Shown here: positions 1 through 8,992 of the stretch, piece by piece | Position numbering within the stretch: position 1 is the first letter of the stretch | How the letters are laid out: every line of letters begins with the position of its first letter | Assembly (NCBI RefSeq): GCF_022788635.1 | Contig: NZ_CP076024.1 | Location: 3,100,001-3,164,000 of the forward strand | Direction of reading: 5' to 3' | DNA length: 64,000 nucleotides | Source: Methylobacter sp. S3L5C | GTDB taxonomy: Bacteria; Pseudomonadota; Gammaproteobacteria; Methylococcales; Methylomonadaceae | The notes under the pieces: model-generated | What the model saw: only the letters and a program-made list of their open reading frames with translations | Told to the model about the DNA's origin: nothing | Databases searched by the model: none | Program-made: the position numbers and the translations under genes

Positions 1-1
1 A

Positions 2-36
2 GCATCATCCATCGTCCCTAGGGCGATGGATGATGC
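2..36. repeat. Perfect 13-bp stem-loop
   Basis: Positions 2-14 and 24-36 are exact reverse complements, separated by a 9-nt loop that itself contains CCCTAGGG. The hairpin lies about 64 nt beyond the stop codon of bet (minus strand). It could be a transcript terminator or an RNA-stability hairpin, but the window edge hides whether a T-run follows on the minus strand. Confidence 0.6.
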
Positions 37-99
37 CCGGAAGGGTTTGATAAAGACGAGCTTGGTAGCCGGTATGAACAGAAACGGTTTTTACGTCAA

Positions 100-1143
100 T
101 TAGCGTAGCGAAGCCAAGGTCTCGCGTGCTTTGGTTAAGGCTTCCGATGCTGGCGTAGATACTGACGGTATGGCAGCATCATCGGTCGGCGCAGTCTCAC
201 CGTCAAAGGAATATGACTCCATCTTGGTGACTTGTTCTGCTTGTGCCGCTTTGTCCAGTTCGGCGTTGGCGTAAGTCAAATCAAGGCCCGAGAACTTGCA
301 GTTGGCATAGTCGTAAGCGGCTTTCCAGGCACCGGCCAGGGTGGTGCGCCTGACCAGTTCCGTGACCGCTTTTTGAATACGGGGGCTGATCATGGACAGA
401 TCTACCACGCGGTGTAATTCCCCTCTATCGACTTCATTAATGCGACTGGCCGTGCCGTTAAGCACCGTGCCATCATTTATATCGTTCAGGCTTTTACCGT
501 CCATTTCCTCGGCGGCATAGCCGCATTCTTCGGGAAAAGCAGCTCGTAGCGAGGCCGCTTTGCCGCATTTACCTAACTGGCCTTTAGGGCGTTTTATCCA
601 CATGGCCGTCGGTAACTGCGAGTTTTTCCCGCCAGCCGTGCTGTAGGCCTCCAGCCAGTACACTTCTTCAGTGAAGGGACAGCGACGACCACCAACCAGA
701 CGGTAAACCGTCACCGCCACCCACTCGGGAAACGTCACCGTAATGGTATTTTCTTGCCAGGTGTCATTGTCGTCTTTAAAGCGCCCGGTAAAGGACTGAG
801 TCACATCAGGGCCCCAGACCGGTCTATCCATCCCTGCCCACAGACCGGTTCGGGATGCCGTGGTCTGGATTTCCATAATCGAAGGCCAGACGGTTTCGAC
901 ACTACGCCCCAAAGCGGCACTCCACATTGGCACCACATGCACCGGTTTTTTAAAAATATCAAGCTTGCGGGCTTTGCAGTAATCCAGTGCCATCATGATG
1001 GCTTCCGGAGTTTTGGCCGTGGGGAAAGTCACTTCGGTGAGTACTTTCCAGGATTGTTCAGACAGACCGTAAACCTGATTGGCGTCAACCGGCATCGGCA
1101 GGTTGCGGGTTTTTTGAGGATTATTTATGGATGAATTGCTCAT
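100..1143 (-). CDS. bet: Phage-type recombination protein Bet (RecT/Redbeta family)
   Basis: This is a 347-residue single-strand annealing protein of the Bet/RecT family. In lambda-Red-like systems it anneals complementary ssDNA during homologous recombination, together with an exonuclease and often an SSB. The family core is visible at about residues 20-215: the segment on picking a subset of tests (TPEAIMMALDYCKARKLD), the VETVWPSIME strand, and the WIKRPKGQLGKCGKAASLRAAFPEECGY region shared by Bet proteins, only parts of which are quoted here. The ATG at 1143 is chosen because AAGGAGA lies 7 nt upstream; the frame stays open to 1353 but that extension has no ribosome binding site. SXT/R391 and IncA/C elements carry bet in their core, which fits the transfer genes in this window. 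The partner exonuclease and ssb are not in view and may lie left of position 1. Confidence 0.85.
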   Translation of the reverse strand: MSNSSINNPQKTRNLPMPVDANQVYGLSEQSWKVLTEVTFPTAKTPEAIMMALDYCKARKLDIFKKPVHVVPMWSAALGRSVETVWPSIMEIQTTASRTGLWAGMDRPVWGPDVTQSFTGRFKDDNDTWQENTITVTFPEWVAVTVYRLVGGRRCPFTEEVYWLEAYSTAGGKNSQLPTAMWIKRPKGQLGKCGKAASLRAAFPEECGYAAEEMDGKSLNDINDGTVLNGTASRINEVDRGELHRVVDLSMISPRIQKAVTELVRRTTLAGAWKAAYDYANCKFSGLDLTYANAELDKAAQAEQVTKMESYSFDGETAPTDDAAIPSVSTPASEALTKARETLASLR

Positions 1144-1471
1144 TGCGTTTCTCCTTGTAAAAAACAGAGGACGCACTGCCCCAACTTGGGAACGCGTCCC
1201 CAGAGGGTTAAAAACCGGTACAGCGGTGACTGTAACGGCAGGATTATCAATGTTGGGTTTGCATTTAAAATCATCGGGCTTAACGCACCCGACACGTCGA
1301 TGAATCTCATCCACGCCGCCTAAAGGCGGAACGCCGACGAAAAGTCGGATCAAACCATCCCGAAAGACAGCATGAATTGTTAGGTTTTAGTTAAAAGGTA
1401 ATACGCCCAAGGAAAAAACGAATCAGCGTAATTGCCGGCTATTGAAACGGATACCATTGGCTTAGTGTTTG

Positions 1472-1502
1472 CAAAAGATTGTTAAAACGGCTATTTTTTG
1501 CA
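1472..1502. promoter_or_regulatory. AT-rich inverted-repeat site upstream of acaB (copy A)
   Basis: The stretch CAAAAGATT to ATTTTTTGCA forms an imperfect inverted repeat around TAAAACGG. Twenty bases (1483-1502) match 22791-22810 at 19 positions, and the match extends to about 26 of 30. Copy A sits 64 bp upstream of the AcaB-like gene and copy B lies in the transfer operon. This suggests a shared regulator-binding site; the regulator is not identified. Confidence 0.4.
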
Positions 1503-1565
1503 GGTTTGGACAGACAAAAGAAACCTACCATCGAATATTATTCGACCCTCCTCAGAGGAAAAGGT

Positions 1566-2225
1566 ATGGCAGACAATACCGCCCAGGAAAAGATCGTTCG
1601 TCCGGCGATTAGTCGTCCGGTATTTGAACGCAGTATTAAAATTCAAAGCGAACAAGCGATTCGGGTGATTCGCCGCAGTTATGGCCGCTTGATTCGATCG
1701 CTGTATGCGATTGATGTCATCTTGCGGATAGTTGGACAAGAGCAGGCAATTGACGATGTCGAAGACGTGGTCAGTAAAATGATCAGTGACTGTGCCGAGC
1801 AGTTGCAGCAGGAAAAAGCCCGCCTTGACAAATTGTGTACTGATAACGGCATTGCCGAGGCGCCGGGCTATACTCATCCCGCCGATTTTAAAGCCAGAAT
1901 CACTTCGCCGCAGATTGCCCAGTTTGTGGAGCTGATCCGGTTATTGGATCAATTGATGATTGCCATGGATACCCTGTGGTTGTGCCAGATACTCACCAGC
2001 AAACAATGCTCAGTTGCCAGGTATCAATGGCAACAACGGTTACACCGATTAGCGCGGCGAATTATCTTGATAGAACAGCGTGCCCATCAGGCCGCTTATG
2101 CGCAGGGTCGGGGGGAAGAAATCCGGTTGGCCAGGGAAGAGTCGGGATTGATGGCAGAACCCGAGTTTATAAAAGAAAATGATAATGAAGGTAGTGGGTT
2201 TGAGGAAAAAGCCGATGAAAATTGA
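1566..2225 (+). CDS. acaB: AcaB-like transcriptional regulator (DUF1845 family)
   Basis: The 219-residue product resembles the DUF1845/AcaB family, which is found in integrative conjugative elements and IncA/C plasmids; AcaB is a regulator of transfer gene expression there. It is strongly helical and basic at the N-terminus (about residues 15-40, with RSIKIQSEQAIRVIRRSYGR) and ends in an acidic tail. ATG 1566 is preferred over the upstream in-frame start at 1479 because a purine-rich AGAGGAAAAGG precedes it. It is transcribed divergently from bet. The inverted-repeat site at 1472-1502 is upstream and may be bound by this or another element regulator. I recognise the family with moderate certainty and infer the regulatory role from it. 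Confidence 0.65.
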   Translation: MADNTAQEKIVRPAISRPVFERSIKIQSEQAIRVIRRSYGRLIRSLYAIDVILRIVGQEQAIDDVEDVVSKMISDCAEQLQQEKARLDKLCTDNGIAEAPGYTHPADFKARITSPQIAQFVELIRLLDQLMIAMDTLWLCQILTSKQCSVARYQWQQRLHRLARRIILIEQRAHQAAYAQGRGEEIRLAREESGLMAEPEFIKENDNEGSGFEEKADEN

Positions 2226-2333
2226 CCAGCCCATCCGAGGAATCCAATCATAATTTATCAGCTATTTGTGGTGATGAAAGGCCGCGAGAATGCTGTTAAA
2301 TTTAATGACTTAGGGGGGCGCTTGACCAAAACG

Positions 2334-2541
2334 CTACACAAACTTGACCTTATTGCCGTTCGGAAGGCTATTCGCAGGGTTATTATCCAAGTCAGGATCG
2401 AAACCAGCCTCAACATACTGTTGGATAACATCTCTACAACTATTCTGACTCAGGGGGCCTACAGAGACCCTAAGTTTGAGCTTGTGAACTAGCGGTAATG
2501 CTTCCGGCTTTCCATGAAGATCAAAACTAAAGAGTTTAAAT
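2334..2541 (-). pseudogene. Open reading remnant, C-terminal fragment without a start
   Basis: On the minus strand a frame of about 69 codons runs to the TAG at 2334-2336. The peptide ends in a coding-like stretch (DVIQQYVEAGFDPDLDNNPA, then NSLPNGNKVKFV). An in-frame TGA closes it upstream and no start codon is available, so it looks like the tail of a decayed gene. The family is not recognised. The overlapping plus-strand frame (2268-2492) has less protein-like composition. Confidence 0.3.
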
Positions 2542-2601
2542 TTTCAACAGGTATTCATCAAATACCCAACGCAGATAAGATTTTTAAACTATTTGTTATC
2601 G

Positions 2602-3396
2602 TTACAATACTTCCTTAATAGCCCTACACGCTGGATAACCCGTACAGCCCAAAAACTGTTTTCCTTGATTAACGCCGCTTCTTGCCGTTCTTAATACCAT
2701 AGGCTTACCGCATTTCAAGCAAAAACTCTCATCTTGTTTCTGTTTTGCCACGACAATCGTTTTAACATGTTTGACGTGATTAATATGTGTTCTAAGTGAG
2801 GGTTTTAAACGATTGGCTTTAATTTTATTACAAATAACCGCCACTTCATGGTCACTTAAGAGTAGTTGCTTTTTACTCTTGATAAACCGGATATAACCAC
2901 CCGCGTAAACAACATTTTCCGGCATAGTAGTTTTAAATGTACTATCGCCTACAAAAATAACCACTGAAAAAACCTTGCCGGAATCAAGCTCCAAAGCTGC
3001 TTGCAAGGTTTGGGTATGCTTATAATTTTGATGCAAGGGATTCTGGAATTTCGTGGTGTGCCGATAAATTTTTTGAGTCCAAGTTTTTTGTTGAGGATCA
3101 CCAAATATCCAACCTTTCATATTTTTGGTTTCGATAACAAAAACACCATGTCTTGATACGATGACATGATCAATTTGGGTCGTGCCATCTTCTGTTGGTA
3201 GCGTAATATTTTTAAACAATGTGTAGATTCGTTTATCCAGACGTACTTTAGCGACAATATTAACAAATAGTTCCCCTAACATCCCTTTCATGAAAGGAGT
3301 TTTAAATATGGAAAGCAGAAAAAGCAGTGGAATTATCCACCAATAGGTTTTTATAAACGGGGTAAAAGCATTAATAAGTATTTGCTGAATATTCAT
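2602..3396 (-). CDS. NERD-domain protein with C-terminal topoisomerase-type zinc finger
   Basis: The 264-residue protein starts with a hydrophobic membrane segment (about residues 14-32). It continues with a NERD nuclease-related domain (about 38-160) containing GELFVNIV, the TQIDHVIVSRHGVFVIETKN core and the downstream Q/W residues typical of the fold. It ends with a zinc ribbon of the topoisomerase I type (CLKCGKPMV...GCTGYPACR, about 226-258), with four cysteines. NERD domains belong to the PD-(D/E)xK-like nuclease group; here D and E-x-K (IDHV...ETKN) are retained. Such proteins occur as loners in accessory DNA and are suspected to act on DNA; the substrate is unknown. AAGGAAA precedes the ATG. 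It faces away from the conflict operon downstream. Confidence 0.85.
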   Translation of the reverse strand: MNIQQILINAFTPFIKTYWWIIPLLFLLSIFKTPFMKGMLGELFVNIVAKVRLDKRIYTLFKNITLPTEDGTTQIDHVIVSRHGVFVIETKNMKGWIFGDPQQKTWTQKIYRHTTKFQNPLHQNYKHTQTLQAALELDSGKVFSVVIFVGDSTFKTTMPENVVYAGGYIRFIKSKKQLLLSDHEVAVICNKIKANRLKPSLRTHINHVKHVKTIVVAKQKQDESFCLKCGKPMVLRTARSGVNQGKQFLGCTGYPACRAIKEVL

Positions 3397-4032
3397 TGGT
3401 TTCCTTGATTAACGTGAGATTACTCTTGGTAAGTTGATCAGACTTTTTCCGGCTCTTGGGCAAAAAAATAAAAACGGTCTTAAGCTGACAGATCCTATTA
3501 ACGTCAAAAACCATAGGACTATATCAGTATTTAAATTTATCGATCAGATCATGAACTGTAAATTTCTGCCAGAATTTTAATTCACAAATCCGCCATAAGC
3601 AGGCCATAAAAGCCTAGCTGTAAGCCAAGCTGGAACTTGGTAACCTGTAAAAATTACAAAAATACAGCAGTAAAAAGGCTGTTATCAAGGCCGGAAAACT
3701 AACCCCAAAATGGGTTCACCGTCAGGCCGATATTTATGTAAATGCTTTGTATGAAAGCCCAAGGTCTATCGCTGGGTGCAAGTTTTTATAAAAGCAATCA
3801 ATGCCCACAGTACAGGATTTGATCGGTTATTGATGGATTACCTGTTTGCCTAAAATAATAAAACCATACGCTTTAGTTCCTAATCACTAGTTAATCGATA
3901 CTTAAAACAATAAATATAATTATATTAGAAGATTTGCGTCGTATTAGTGCTAAACTACGCCATAAGTTATTTTTTATGCTAAAAAATTATAAAATTAGCA
4001 CTTTTTACATAAAATAATTTTTAAAATTAAAA
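3397..4032. other. AT-rich intergenic region with decayed coding scraps
   Basis: No intact gene is present. A plus-strand stretch at about 3680-3783 reads as a protein-like fragment (contains GKLTPKWVHRQADIYVNAL) and a second at 3789-3853 (contains HSTGFDRLLMDYLFA), in different frames and with no start. I cannot name their family. Together with the DUF4007 remnant that follows, they suggest a decayed defence-type locus. Confidence 0.35.
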
Positions 4033-4546
4033 ATGGATAGTCTGATCAAACCACCATTAAGTTGGGCTCTGGAAAAAAACAGGGTTAACAATATTAATAT
4101 TGGTTGCGTGCCATCTCAATGCTTGACGATTCAGTAGAGGGGTTTGTTGTAACAGCTATTGGTAACGCCGTTTTTTCCGAAGACGGCTGGGATCAGTATC
4201 TTGAAGACGAAGTCACTATTTGGTTAGTTCATTGGTTATTGGAAACCTATTTTTTGAGACGGCTACGGCCTGGTATTGGTTTTTTAATTGCTTTCATACA
4301 TCAGAATTTACTAATAAATAAGCCTTAGCAGAGTTTGTCAGAATTAACCTATCGGGTAAGCATTCCGAAAAAACGGTCAAACAAGAAGTGGCCATGATCT
4401 TGAGGATTTACACATTACCCCGGATACATGCCAAAGTAGAAATGGAAGACGGTTTGGATGCACGATTAACTTCCTTAAAGTTAATCGTAGCCGCTGAAAG
4501 CGTACATCTGTATCGCTCTTTTGCCAGTATCCAGCTTTATCGTTAG
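4033..4546 (+). pseudogene. Decayed DUF4007-family gene
   Basis: Reading across at least two frameshifts recovers a DUF4007-like protein. There is a candidate start at 4033 (MDSLIKPPLSWALEKN), then in a second frame the family signature GNAVFSEDGWDQYLEDEVTI followed by WLVHWLLET. A third frame then gives TAWYWFFNCF, then FVRINLSGKHSEKTVKQEVA, and finally VEMEDGLDARLTSLKLI and a stop at 4544-4546. DUF4007 proteins are typically encoded in DNA-modification/defence neighbourhoods such as Dnd-type phosphorothioation loci (established context, role not settled). The gene is broken here, so it is unlikely to serve the adjacent GTPase operon. The family match is moderately firm because several signature blocks occur in the right order. 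Confidence 0.6.
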
Positions 4547-4677
4547 ATTTTCTACGTAACCATTATCAACCAACGGCATGAACAATATCATACAGCTAGA
4601 TGCACACTACACGCGCTCTATCAATCTTGAAAGAGATGCGGATTCCAGTGACGTACTTAATGCTTATATTCCAAATT

Positions 4678-5991
4678 ATGGCTCTTAATATTGCTCATCT
4701 ATCGGACATACATTTTTCCTGCGACTCTGATCAAATTGGTCATAATCCTAATGAGTATATGCGCAACGAATTGGTTCGTGACCTTGTTAAACAAACAAAT
4801 AAGTACGGTGGTTTACACGCAATTATTATTTCAGGAGATATTGCCTACGGGGGAAAAGTTGAGGAATATAAACTCGCTAATGACTGGATTCAGCAATTGT
4901 GTGCAAAAACAGATTGTCCAATCACGAACGTTTTCATCTGTCCAGGTAACCATGACATCGACCATGATGTTCTTAAAAAAAGTAGAATGCTTGAAGACGC
5001 GCATAAAATTATTCGGTCAGCATCAAATAACGAACAACGTAATGCTGAACTGATAAACCGATTACAAGAGCCTAATTATAAAAAGTTATTTTACGAACCG
5101 TTAGGCAACTATAATGATTTTGCCAAAAACTATAATAGCTGTTTTTTTGCGAATCGTGAAAATTACGCTTGGTCTCGGGATTTAGAATTAAATGATGGTT
5201 CGATACTTCGTATTCGCGGATTGAATTCGGCAATTCTGTCAGGGCAGAAAGACAATAAAGAGTCTTTATTTTTAGGCCGGCAGGCATGGAGTATTAATCA
5301 AGAAGACGGTGTCGAGTATTTGGCTTTTTCACATCATCCTCCTATATGGTTGTTGGACGGTAACGATATGCTAAATGAGTTAAATGATCGTGCTCGTATT
5401 CAGTTGTATGGACATGAACATAGCGCTCGTATTGAACGCCTTCAAGAAACTATTAAGCTATATGCGGGTGCAGTTAATCCGCATCGTGACCAGAGTAATT
5501 GGTCGCCAGGCTATAATTTTCTACAGATTTCTGTTCATAATGATGGCCATAATCGAATAATGAAAGTGAAGGTTCATGCTCTTGAATGGCAAGATAAAAG
5601 TCCTGCGCAGTTCAAAGTGTATGCTGGAAATTCCAATGATGATGGTAGCCACGAGGTTGATTTTAAACTCAGTCCGTGGACTGCTAAGTCTTCAATACCG
5701 GAAGAAAGTACACCAACTCATTCCCCTATTTCTCCAAACGATCAACCGAGGGTTGCTGATCCGATAATTTTTGCTAAAGAACCTTCTCTGGATAAGCTCC
5801 TTTTTCCATTTATGTATCTTGATCGTCAGCAGCAGAAAGAAATTATTGAACAACTCAATCTTAAAGACGATATGGATAATGAGTTAACTGAATTGTTAAA
5901 ATTAAATACTGCATTACAACGTGCTAAAGAACGTGGGCAGCTTACGCAGTTAGAAGAACTTATAAAACGGATGAATGTAAATGGCCATTGA
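4678..5991 (+). CDS. Calcineurin-like metallophosphoesterase, probable effector of GTPase conflict system
   Basis: This 437-residue protein has all five calcineurin-like phosphoesterase blocks: HLSDIHF (residues about 8-12), SGDIAYGG (about 53), CPGNHDID (about 90), FSHHPP (about 218) and YGHEHS (about 245). A complete dinuclear metal site is therefore expected, with nucleotides, nucleic acid or phosphoproteins as possible substrates. The last 65 residues are helical and charged (MYLDRQQQKEIIEQLNLKDD...AKERGQLTQLEELIKRM) and resemble the small adaptor domains that tie effectors to signalling partners in bacterial conflict systems. The start is uncertain: ATG 4678 opens directly before the phosphoesterase fold but lacks a clear ribosome binding site, and in-frame starts lie at 4600, 4636 and 4660. 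Its end overlaps the next gene by 11 bp, which places it first in the GTPase operon. A nuclease/phosphatase effector role is inferred. Confidence 0.8.
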   Translation: MALNIAHLSDIHFSCDSDQIGHNPNEYMRNELVRDLVKQTNKYGGLHAIIISGDIAYGGKVEEYKLANDWIQQLCAKTDCPITNVFICPGNHDIDHDVLKKSRMLEDAHKIIRSASNNEQRNAELINRLQEPNYKKLFYEPLGNYNDFAKNYNSCFFANRENYAWSRDLELNDGSILRIRGLNSAILSGQKDNKESLFLGRQAWSINQEDGVEYLAFSHHPPIWLLDGNDMLNELNDRARIQLYGHEHSARIERLQETIKLYAGAVNPHRDQSNWSPGYNFLQISVHNDGHNRIMKVKVHALEWQDKSPAQFKVYAGNSNDDGSHEVDFKLSPWTAKSSIPEESTPTHSPISPNDQPRVADPIIFAKEPSLDKLLFPFMYLDRQQQKEIIEQLNLKDDMDNELTELLKLNTALQRAKERGQLTQLEELIKRMNVNGH

Positions 5992-7084
5992 ACAACAATA
6001 TCTCGGCGCTCTGTATAAAAAATTGGGTTTGCAAGTCGAGGCTCAATTAATTGAACGGCGTGCGAAAGTTTTAGAATCTCTTACTGACAATATAGGTAAG
6101 AAAGAAACTCTATCATTAGTTGCTATAGTCTATGGCGTCGAAATACCAGAAGATGACATTAGTTGGTTTCTTTCGGCATTTCAACAAGATGATCCTGGAT
6201 TTGCTTCAGATGGAGTTGATCGAGAGATTGAACTATTAGCTACCGCATCTCTTCGGAACGAAATTGATAGTTATAATGATGACTCTGGAATATGGCCTTG
6301 TCTTTTATTAGAGACTGCCAACTTTGGTGGTTTGCGGATATGCAAAGGCGATCCGACACTTATAGACCATGCTCGTAAGAAATTGCAAGAATTTCAAACA
6401 GCTCATAACGTCTTAAAGCAAGCTGCACATCAAAAAAAAATTGATATTAATGCGCTTTACCAACCTGTTGAAACGGCAGCACAACAAAACAATTGGCCTA
6501 TAGCTCTACAATCCGTGAAACAAACGATCGAGGCTGCTTTAGATTACACCGAACAGGGGCTAATATCGCAGGCAACTCAGTTGAACAATGCCATCAACTA
6601 TATTCAGTACCTAGAAGAGCAGACGCAGACGCAATGGTGGGCTATAGCTGGCTGGAGTCGAAGCACGAACACGCCATATGCAAAGCAGAAACTAGAAGAA
6701 GCTATTGTGCGCTCTGCTGTCGAGTTAAAAAACATCACTCTATCCACTTTAGCAGGGCCCGTTGCTGCGCCTGCATTATTCAGCATGGTTCTTACACAAG
6801 ATCGAAAACCTGCTCAATTGAAAAAAATGGCATTAAAAAATGTCATTACTGCTACACCGAGAGAATGGAGAAAGTCTTGGCTAAATATAGATACGAAAGA
6901 CCCTTATGTTCACCTGTTTCCAATAGCATTAGCTATTGGGCTGGCGACAGAAAGTAATGACGAACCAGACTGGGAAGCTCAGTTTGCACGAAAAGTAACT
7001 ATTAACCTCGCAGCCGAAATGACACCAATCGAAATTGCTACGCAGCTGTTTCGCGAGCTTCTCGTTTTAAAAGGACGTGATTGA
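5981..7084 (+). CDS. GTPase-associated helical-domain protein
   Basis: The 367-residue product is almost entirely helical, with no catalytic motif I can recognise. Its N-terminus (about 1-60, EQQYLGALYKKLGLQVEAQL) and a central helical array are followed by a region with GWSRSTNTPYAKQKLEEAI and a hydrophobic segment near 255-270 (LSTLAGPVAAPALFSMVL). In content and position it fits the GTPase-associated system helical proteins that accompany paired TRAFAC-like GTPases and GAP1 in predicted conflict systems. It starts inside the phosphoesterase gene (11-bp overlap) and ends 3 bp before the first GTPase, so translation is probably coupled. I infer a scaffold or adaptor role linking effector and GTPases. 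Confidence 0.55.
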   Translation: MAIEQQYLGALYKKLGLQVEAQLIERRAKVLESLTDNIGKKETLSLVAIVYGVEIPEDDISWFLSAFQQDDPGFASDGVDREIELLATASLRNEIDSYNDDSGIWPCLLLETANFGGLRICKGDPTLIDHARKKLQEFQTAHNVLKQAAHQKKIDINALYQPVETAAQQNNWPIALQSVKQTIEAALDYTEQGLISQATQLNNAINYIQYLEEQTQTQWWAIAGWSRSTNTPYAKQKLEEAIVRSAVELKNITLSTLAGPVAAPALFSMVLTQDRKPAQLKKMALKNVITATPREWRKSWLNIDTKDPYVHLFPIALAIGLATESNDEPDWEAQFARKVTINLAAEMTPIEIATQLFRELLVLKGRD

Positions 7085-7087
7085 GAC

Positions 7088-8119
7088 ATGTCAACAGTGA
7101 ATACCGATTTTCGCTGTAAGCGAGATGGATGTACGCCGGAAGAATCTGGTGACTGTATTGATGGACTTCCATTATCGGATTGTCCCAATCGTTATGTTTT
7201 TGAGCCTGTAGATGAAGAGTTTGTAAATATAGATTCTTCTTTAGTGAAATCTTTTGAGGCTGATGGAATTCGACATCATAACGGGGAAGCCTTAAATACA
7301 ACTGAGGCAGATATACATCTTCGTAAACATGGAGCAACTGTGGTGGCTTTTATAGGGTATCCAGGTGCAGGAAAAACTACAACGGCTGTCATGTTGTATG
7401 AGTTATCAAAGCGACGCAATCTTGAGCCGTTCGGTTTTGCTGGCTCTTACACAATTCGAGGATTTCAAGAGCGAGCTCACATGGCACTGTTGACATCTGG
7501 TCGACGAATTCCTGATACAGCACGCACAACTTTAGGTACTCCCGTTTCGTTTTTGCATTTGCGATTGCAAAAAACAGGGGGAGACAATGAGTCCATTGAA
7601 TTGTTGCTATCTGACCGATCAGGGGAAGATTTTGAACAATGTCTTAATAAACCAGCTCTATGCGAGACATTTCCTGAAATTATCCGTGCAAATTGTCATG
7701 TTTTGCTGATCGATGGAGAAAAACTAGTAAATTCAGATGTCGCCTCAAAACATATTAGCGATATTAAACGACTTGTTTTAGCTCTAAATCAATACGGCCT
7801 CCTTTCTGCGTCTGGATTAGTGCAGGTTGTGTTGACTAAGTACGATTTAGTGAATCAGTCCGAGCATAGAGAAAAAGCGCTTCAGCGATTTAACCTCATC
7901 ATCGAAGAGATAAAAAAGAGGCTATATGGGACAGTTCGAATAACAGAGTATAAACTTGCAGCAAGACCGTTATGTAGTCAATTTAACTTAGGGGATGGGC
8001 TTGTGAATTTGATTAATGATTGGTTTCCAACAAAGCAGGAAGCCGAGTACCATTTAGTCATACCGACACTGACGACCGGAACTCCCTATGATCTTCTGAT
8101 TAATACGGTTCGGGAGTAG
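7088..8119 (+). CDS. TRAFAC-like GTPase of paired (double-GTPase) type, first member
   Basis: The 343-residue protein carries a P-loop GYPGAGKTTTA (about residue 90), a switch/Walker B-like motif LLSDRSGEDF (about 175) and a G4-type motif LTKYDLV (about 250). It therefore looks like an active GTPase of the TRAFAC-related double-GTPase family. The N-terminal 80 residues include a cysteine-bearing segment (CKRDGC, CIDGLPLSDC) that could bind metal. The gene starts 3 bp after the helical-protein gene and ends 4 bp before the second GTPase. Pairing of two GTPases with a GAP1 protein is the recognised layout of predicted GTPase-centred ternary systems. A sensing or switch role in anti-phage or stress response is inferred. 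Confidence 0.75.
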   Translation: MSTVNTDFRCKRDGCTPEESGDCIDGLPLSDCPNRYVFEPVDEEFVNIDSSLVKSFEADGIRHHNGEALNTTEADIHLRKHGATVVAFIGYPGAGKTTTAVMLYELSKRRNLEPFGFAGSYTIRGFQERAHMALLTSGRRIPDTARTTLGTPVSFLHLRLQKTGGDNESIELLLSDRSGEDFEQCLNKPALCETFPEIIRANCHVLLIDGEKLVNSDVASKHISDIKRLVLALNQYGLLSASGLVQVVLTKYDLVNQSEHREKALQRFNLIIEEIKKRLYGTVRITEYKLAARPLCSQFNLGDGLVNLINDWFPTKQEAEYHLVIPTLTTGTPYDLLINTVRE

Positions 8120-8123
8120 CTTT

Positions 8124-8987
8124 ATGGAACATACGCAACTTATTGTTGGCATGCCTAGTTCAGGGAAGTCTACGTTTATTGCTGCTTTCGGTGAAGTGCT
8201 CCTTAGCGACGACATCAAGTCAAAGTTAACTATAAAATCTTTGGCAGAAAGCGAAAGTCACATGATTTCATTGCAAGAACATTGGCTCACGTTTCAAGTT
8301 TTGGACCGTACTAGTAACGGGGATGAAAATTGGCTCTCGTTTCATGTAATCGGCGAAAACAATATTAGCTCAACAATCCACTTGCCTGATTTGTCAGGTG
8401 AGTCACTCCGCGATGCTGTTGTTACAGGTGTTTACCCTGAGAAGTTACATCAAGCGCTAAATAACTGTGATGGTATATTATTGTTTACCAATGCGATTAC
8501 ACGACACGATGACGTTCCTATAACAGCATTCTCAGATATACTTAGCACTGAAACGTCAACTATCAACACGAAGGCAGAATCCGAAATCGAAGATAACAAC
8601 GGTAAACCGTTTGATCCGTTTGAAATGCCTGAACAACCAAAACTCGTTCAATTGCTTCAAACAATAGCCAGACTAAATTTTTCTCACCAGAGGCGTTTAG
8701 TCGTCATGGTGTCTGCGTGGGATACGGTGGTTGAGCAAGAAAAAACACCAGACGAATGGTTCTACGAAAATCGAAGCATGTTATCGCAGTATCTTCAATT
8801 TAATCCAAAACAATGGAATATACGTATCTATGGAGTTAGTGCACAAGGTGGTGTTCTTCCTGGTGACAAAGAAATATTACAAAATATACTGAAGCCTTCA
8901 GAACGTGTCCTAATTGTTGGTCACGAAGCTGCAGTGCATGACCTTACTGCTCCCATTAAGTGGCTGTTGGATGGCCAATCAGGTTGA
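8124..8987 (+). CDS. TRAFAC-like GTPase of paired (double-GTPase) type, second member
   Basis: The 287-residue product has a P-loop very near its N-terminus (GMPSSGKSTFIAAF, residues about 8-20), HLPDLSGES (about 89) in the Walker B/switch position, and VSAWDTV (about 196) in the G4 position. The G4 block departs from the canonical NKxD, as does that of its partner. It is only 27% or so shorter in layout than the first GTPase and has a long insert between about 140 and 175 that is rich in acidic residues. Four base pairs separate it from the upstream GTPase and 5 bp from the GAP1 start. The two GTPases probably act as an obligate pair, which is inference from family context. Confidence 0.75.
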   Translation: MEHTQLIVGMPSSGKSTFIAAFGEVLLSDDIKSKLTIKSLAESESHMISLQEHWLTFQVLDRTSNGDENWLSFHVIGENNISSTIHLPDLSGESLRDAVVTGVYPEKLHQALNNCDGILLFTNAITRHDDVPITAFSDILSTETSTINTKAESEIEDNNGKPFDPFEMPEQPKLVQLLQTIARLNFSHQRRLVVMVSAWDTVVEQEKTPDEWFYENRSMLSQYLQFNPKQWNIRIYGVSAQGGVLPGDKEILQNILKPSERVLIVGHEAAVHDLTAPIKWLLDGQSG

Positions 8988-8992
8988 ACAAT

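Noticed and set aside
1144-1353. In-frame N-terminal extension of bet
   Set aside because: It lacks a ribosome binding site, whereas AAGGAGA sits ahead of ATG 1143, where the recombinase family begins.
2268-2492. A 74-residue plus-strand gene
   Set aside because: The codon pattern is poor and an opposite-strand frame reads more like protein, though even that has no start.
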